Origin: DAOUAJ01 sp034433615
GTDB lineage: Bacteria > Chloroflexota > Anaerolineae > DUEN01
DNA length: 12,587 nucleotides
NCBI GenBank assembly: GCA_034433615.1
Contig: DAOUAJ010000096.1
Location: 1 to 12,587, forward strand
Reading direction: 5' to 3'
Below the pieces are notes generated by a model that saw nothing but the letters and a program-made list of their open reading frames with translations, had not been told where the DNA came from and ran no database searches. Position numbers and translations under genes: made by a program. Numbering within the stretch: position 1 is the stretch's first letter; every line of letters starts with the position of its first letter. Below, one piece after another: positions 12,093 through 12,587 of the stretch.

Positions 12093-12587
12093 TTGGCTAA
12101 GCGTAAGATCCTGATCGTTGATGACGATGCTGATTTACGGCGATTAGTGTCATTAATGCTAGAGATGGGTGGGTATGAGGTCATCGCGGCCCAAAGCGGC
12201 TCTGAAGCTCTGCTGCGAGTACGTAGTGACAGGCCCGACCTCGTTCTGCTCGATATTATGATGCCGGAGATGGACGGTTTTGAGACGTGCCGGCGGTTAC
12301 GCAAACTGCCTGAAGGGGCTCACATTCCCGTCATCATGCTCTCGGCGGCCGACCAGGTCGCCGATAAGGTTAAGGGATTAAGAGTCGGTGCCAATGATTA
12401 CATCACCAAGCCGGCCGATTCCCGAGAGTTGATTGCCCGCATCGAAGCGCACTTGCGCCCGGCTTATGTTCGAGCTGCGCATACCATTGCCATGCTCGGC
12501 AGCAAGAGTGGCGTGGGTACGACGACGCTCGCGGTGAACCTGGCTGTAGCACTGAAACGGCTCGGCCCTGCTCCGCAATCTCAGGAA
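12093..12587 (+). CDS. Response regulator receiver fused to a CpaE/MinD-type ATPase (partial)
   Basis: The frame is open to the window end (165 residues seen). Residues 1-122 are a CheY-like receiver: ILIVDDD (Asp10, Asp11), phosphate-acceptor Asp54 in LVLLDIMMPEMDGFE, Ser84 in VIMLSAAD, and Lys106 in NDYITKPAD. After a linker of about ten residues comes TIAMLGSKSGVGTTTLAVNLAVAL in two parts: a strand and a deviant Walker A (137-145), in which the signature Lys138 is kept but the second P-loop lysine is Thr143. That pattern fits the CpaE branch of the ParA/MinD family, proteins that place type IV or Flp pilus machinery. The start is TTG at 12093, with GTGGAGGGG (12078-12086) before it. Pilus genes may follow outside the window. 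Confidence 0.85.
   Translation, partial: MAKRKILIVDDDADLRRLVSLMLEMGGYEVIAAQSGSEALLRVRSDRPDLVLLDIMMPEMDGFETCRRLRKLPEGAHIPVIMLSAADQVADKVKGLRVGANDYITKPADSRELIARIEAHLRPAYVRAAHTIAMLGSKSGVGTTTLAVNLAVALKRLGPAPQSQE

Noticed and set aside
1..12587. tRNA, rRNA, CRISPR array or replication origin
   Set aside because: No cloverleaf sequence, rRNA-like block, regularly spaced repeat-spacer series or DnaA-box cluster was noticed on reading; the heptamer array has no spacers.

Overview
The window looks like a chromosomal segment of a GC-rich bacterium, most plausibly a member of the Chloroflexota (Anaerolineae-like). This is an inference from gene style: Thr/Pro-rich protein tails, a DUF3467 protein beside a short SSB, a receiver domain fused to a CpaE-type ATPase, and hairpin-rich intergenic repeats. 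No rRNA, tRNA or CRISPR array was seen. All convincing intact genes are on the + strand.

Layout. Bases 1-201 are the tail of a truncated gene. After a gene-free stretch with hairpins (202-525) comes an overlapping pair, an exosortase-family membrane protease and an EpsI-like partner (526-2015). Next is the best-resolved unit: a sigma70-type promoter (2139-2167), a TPP riboswitch (about 2188-2296) and an intrinsic terminator (2314-2347), followed by thiamine pyrophosphokinase, a thiamine-binding lipoprotein, a two-domain permease and an ABC ATPase (2374-7005). Together these import thiamine and convert it to TPP, which should shut the leader off. A heptamer tandem repeat lies between the binding-protein and permease genes.

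A separate strong promoter (7010-7038) drives a short single-stranded DNA-binding protein. A 264-bp element with 34-bp imperfect terminal inverted repeats follows, then a DUF3467 protein. A stretch without an intact gene (8208-8535) holds a decayed minus-strand fragment resembling the N-terminus of a group II intron reverse transcriptase, and an operator-like dyad just before a GpsA-like glycerol-3-phosphate dehydrogenase.

After gpsA lies a second, 103-bp inverted-repeat element, then a small Phd/YefM-type antitoxin gene that appears frameshifted and has no toxin beside it. A TPR protein, a DHDPS/aldolase-family protein and a receiver-CpaE ATPase fusion cut by the window end complete the segment. 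Short hairpin repeats sit in nearly every gap of this right half. I see no single unmistakable new system. The best leads are the two MITE-like elements, the frameshifted antitoxin, the perfect 13-bp hairpin before the response regulator, and the exosortase/EpsI pair with no cargo in view.
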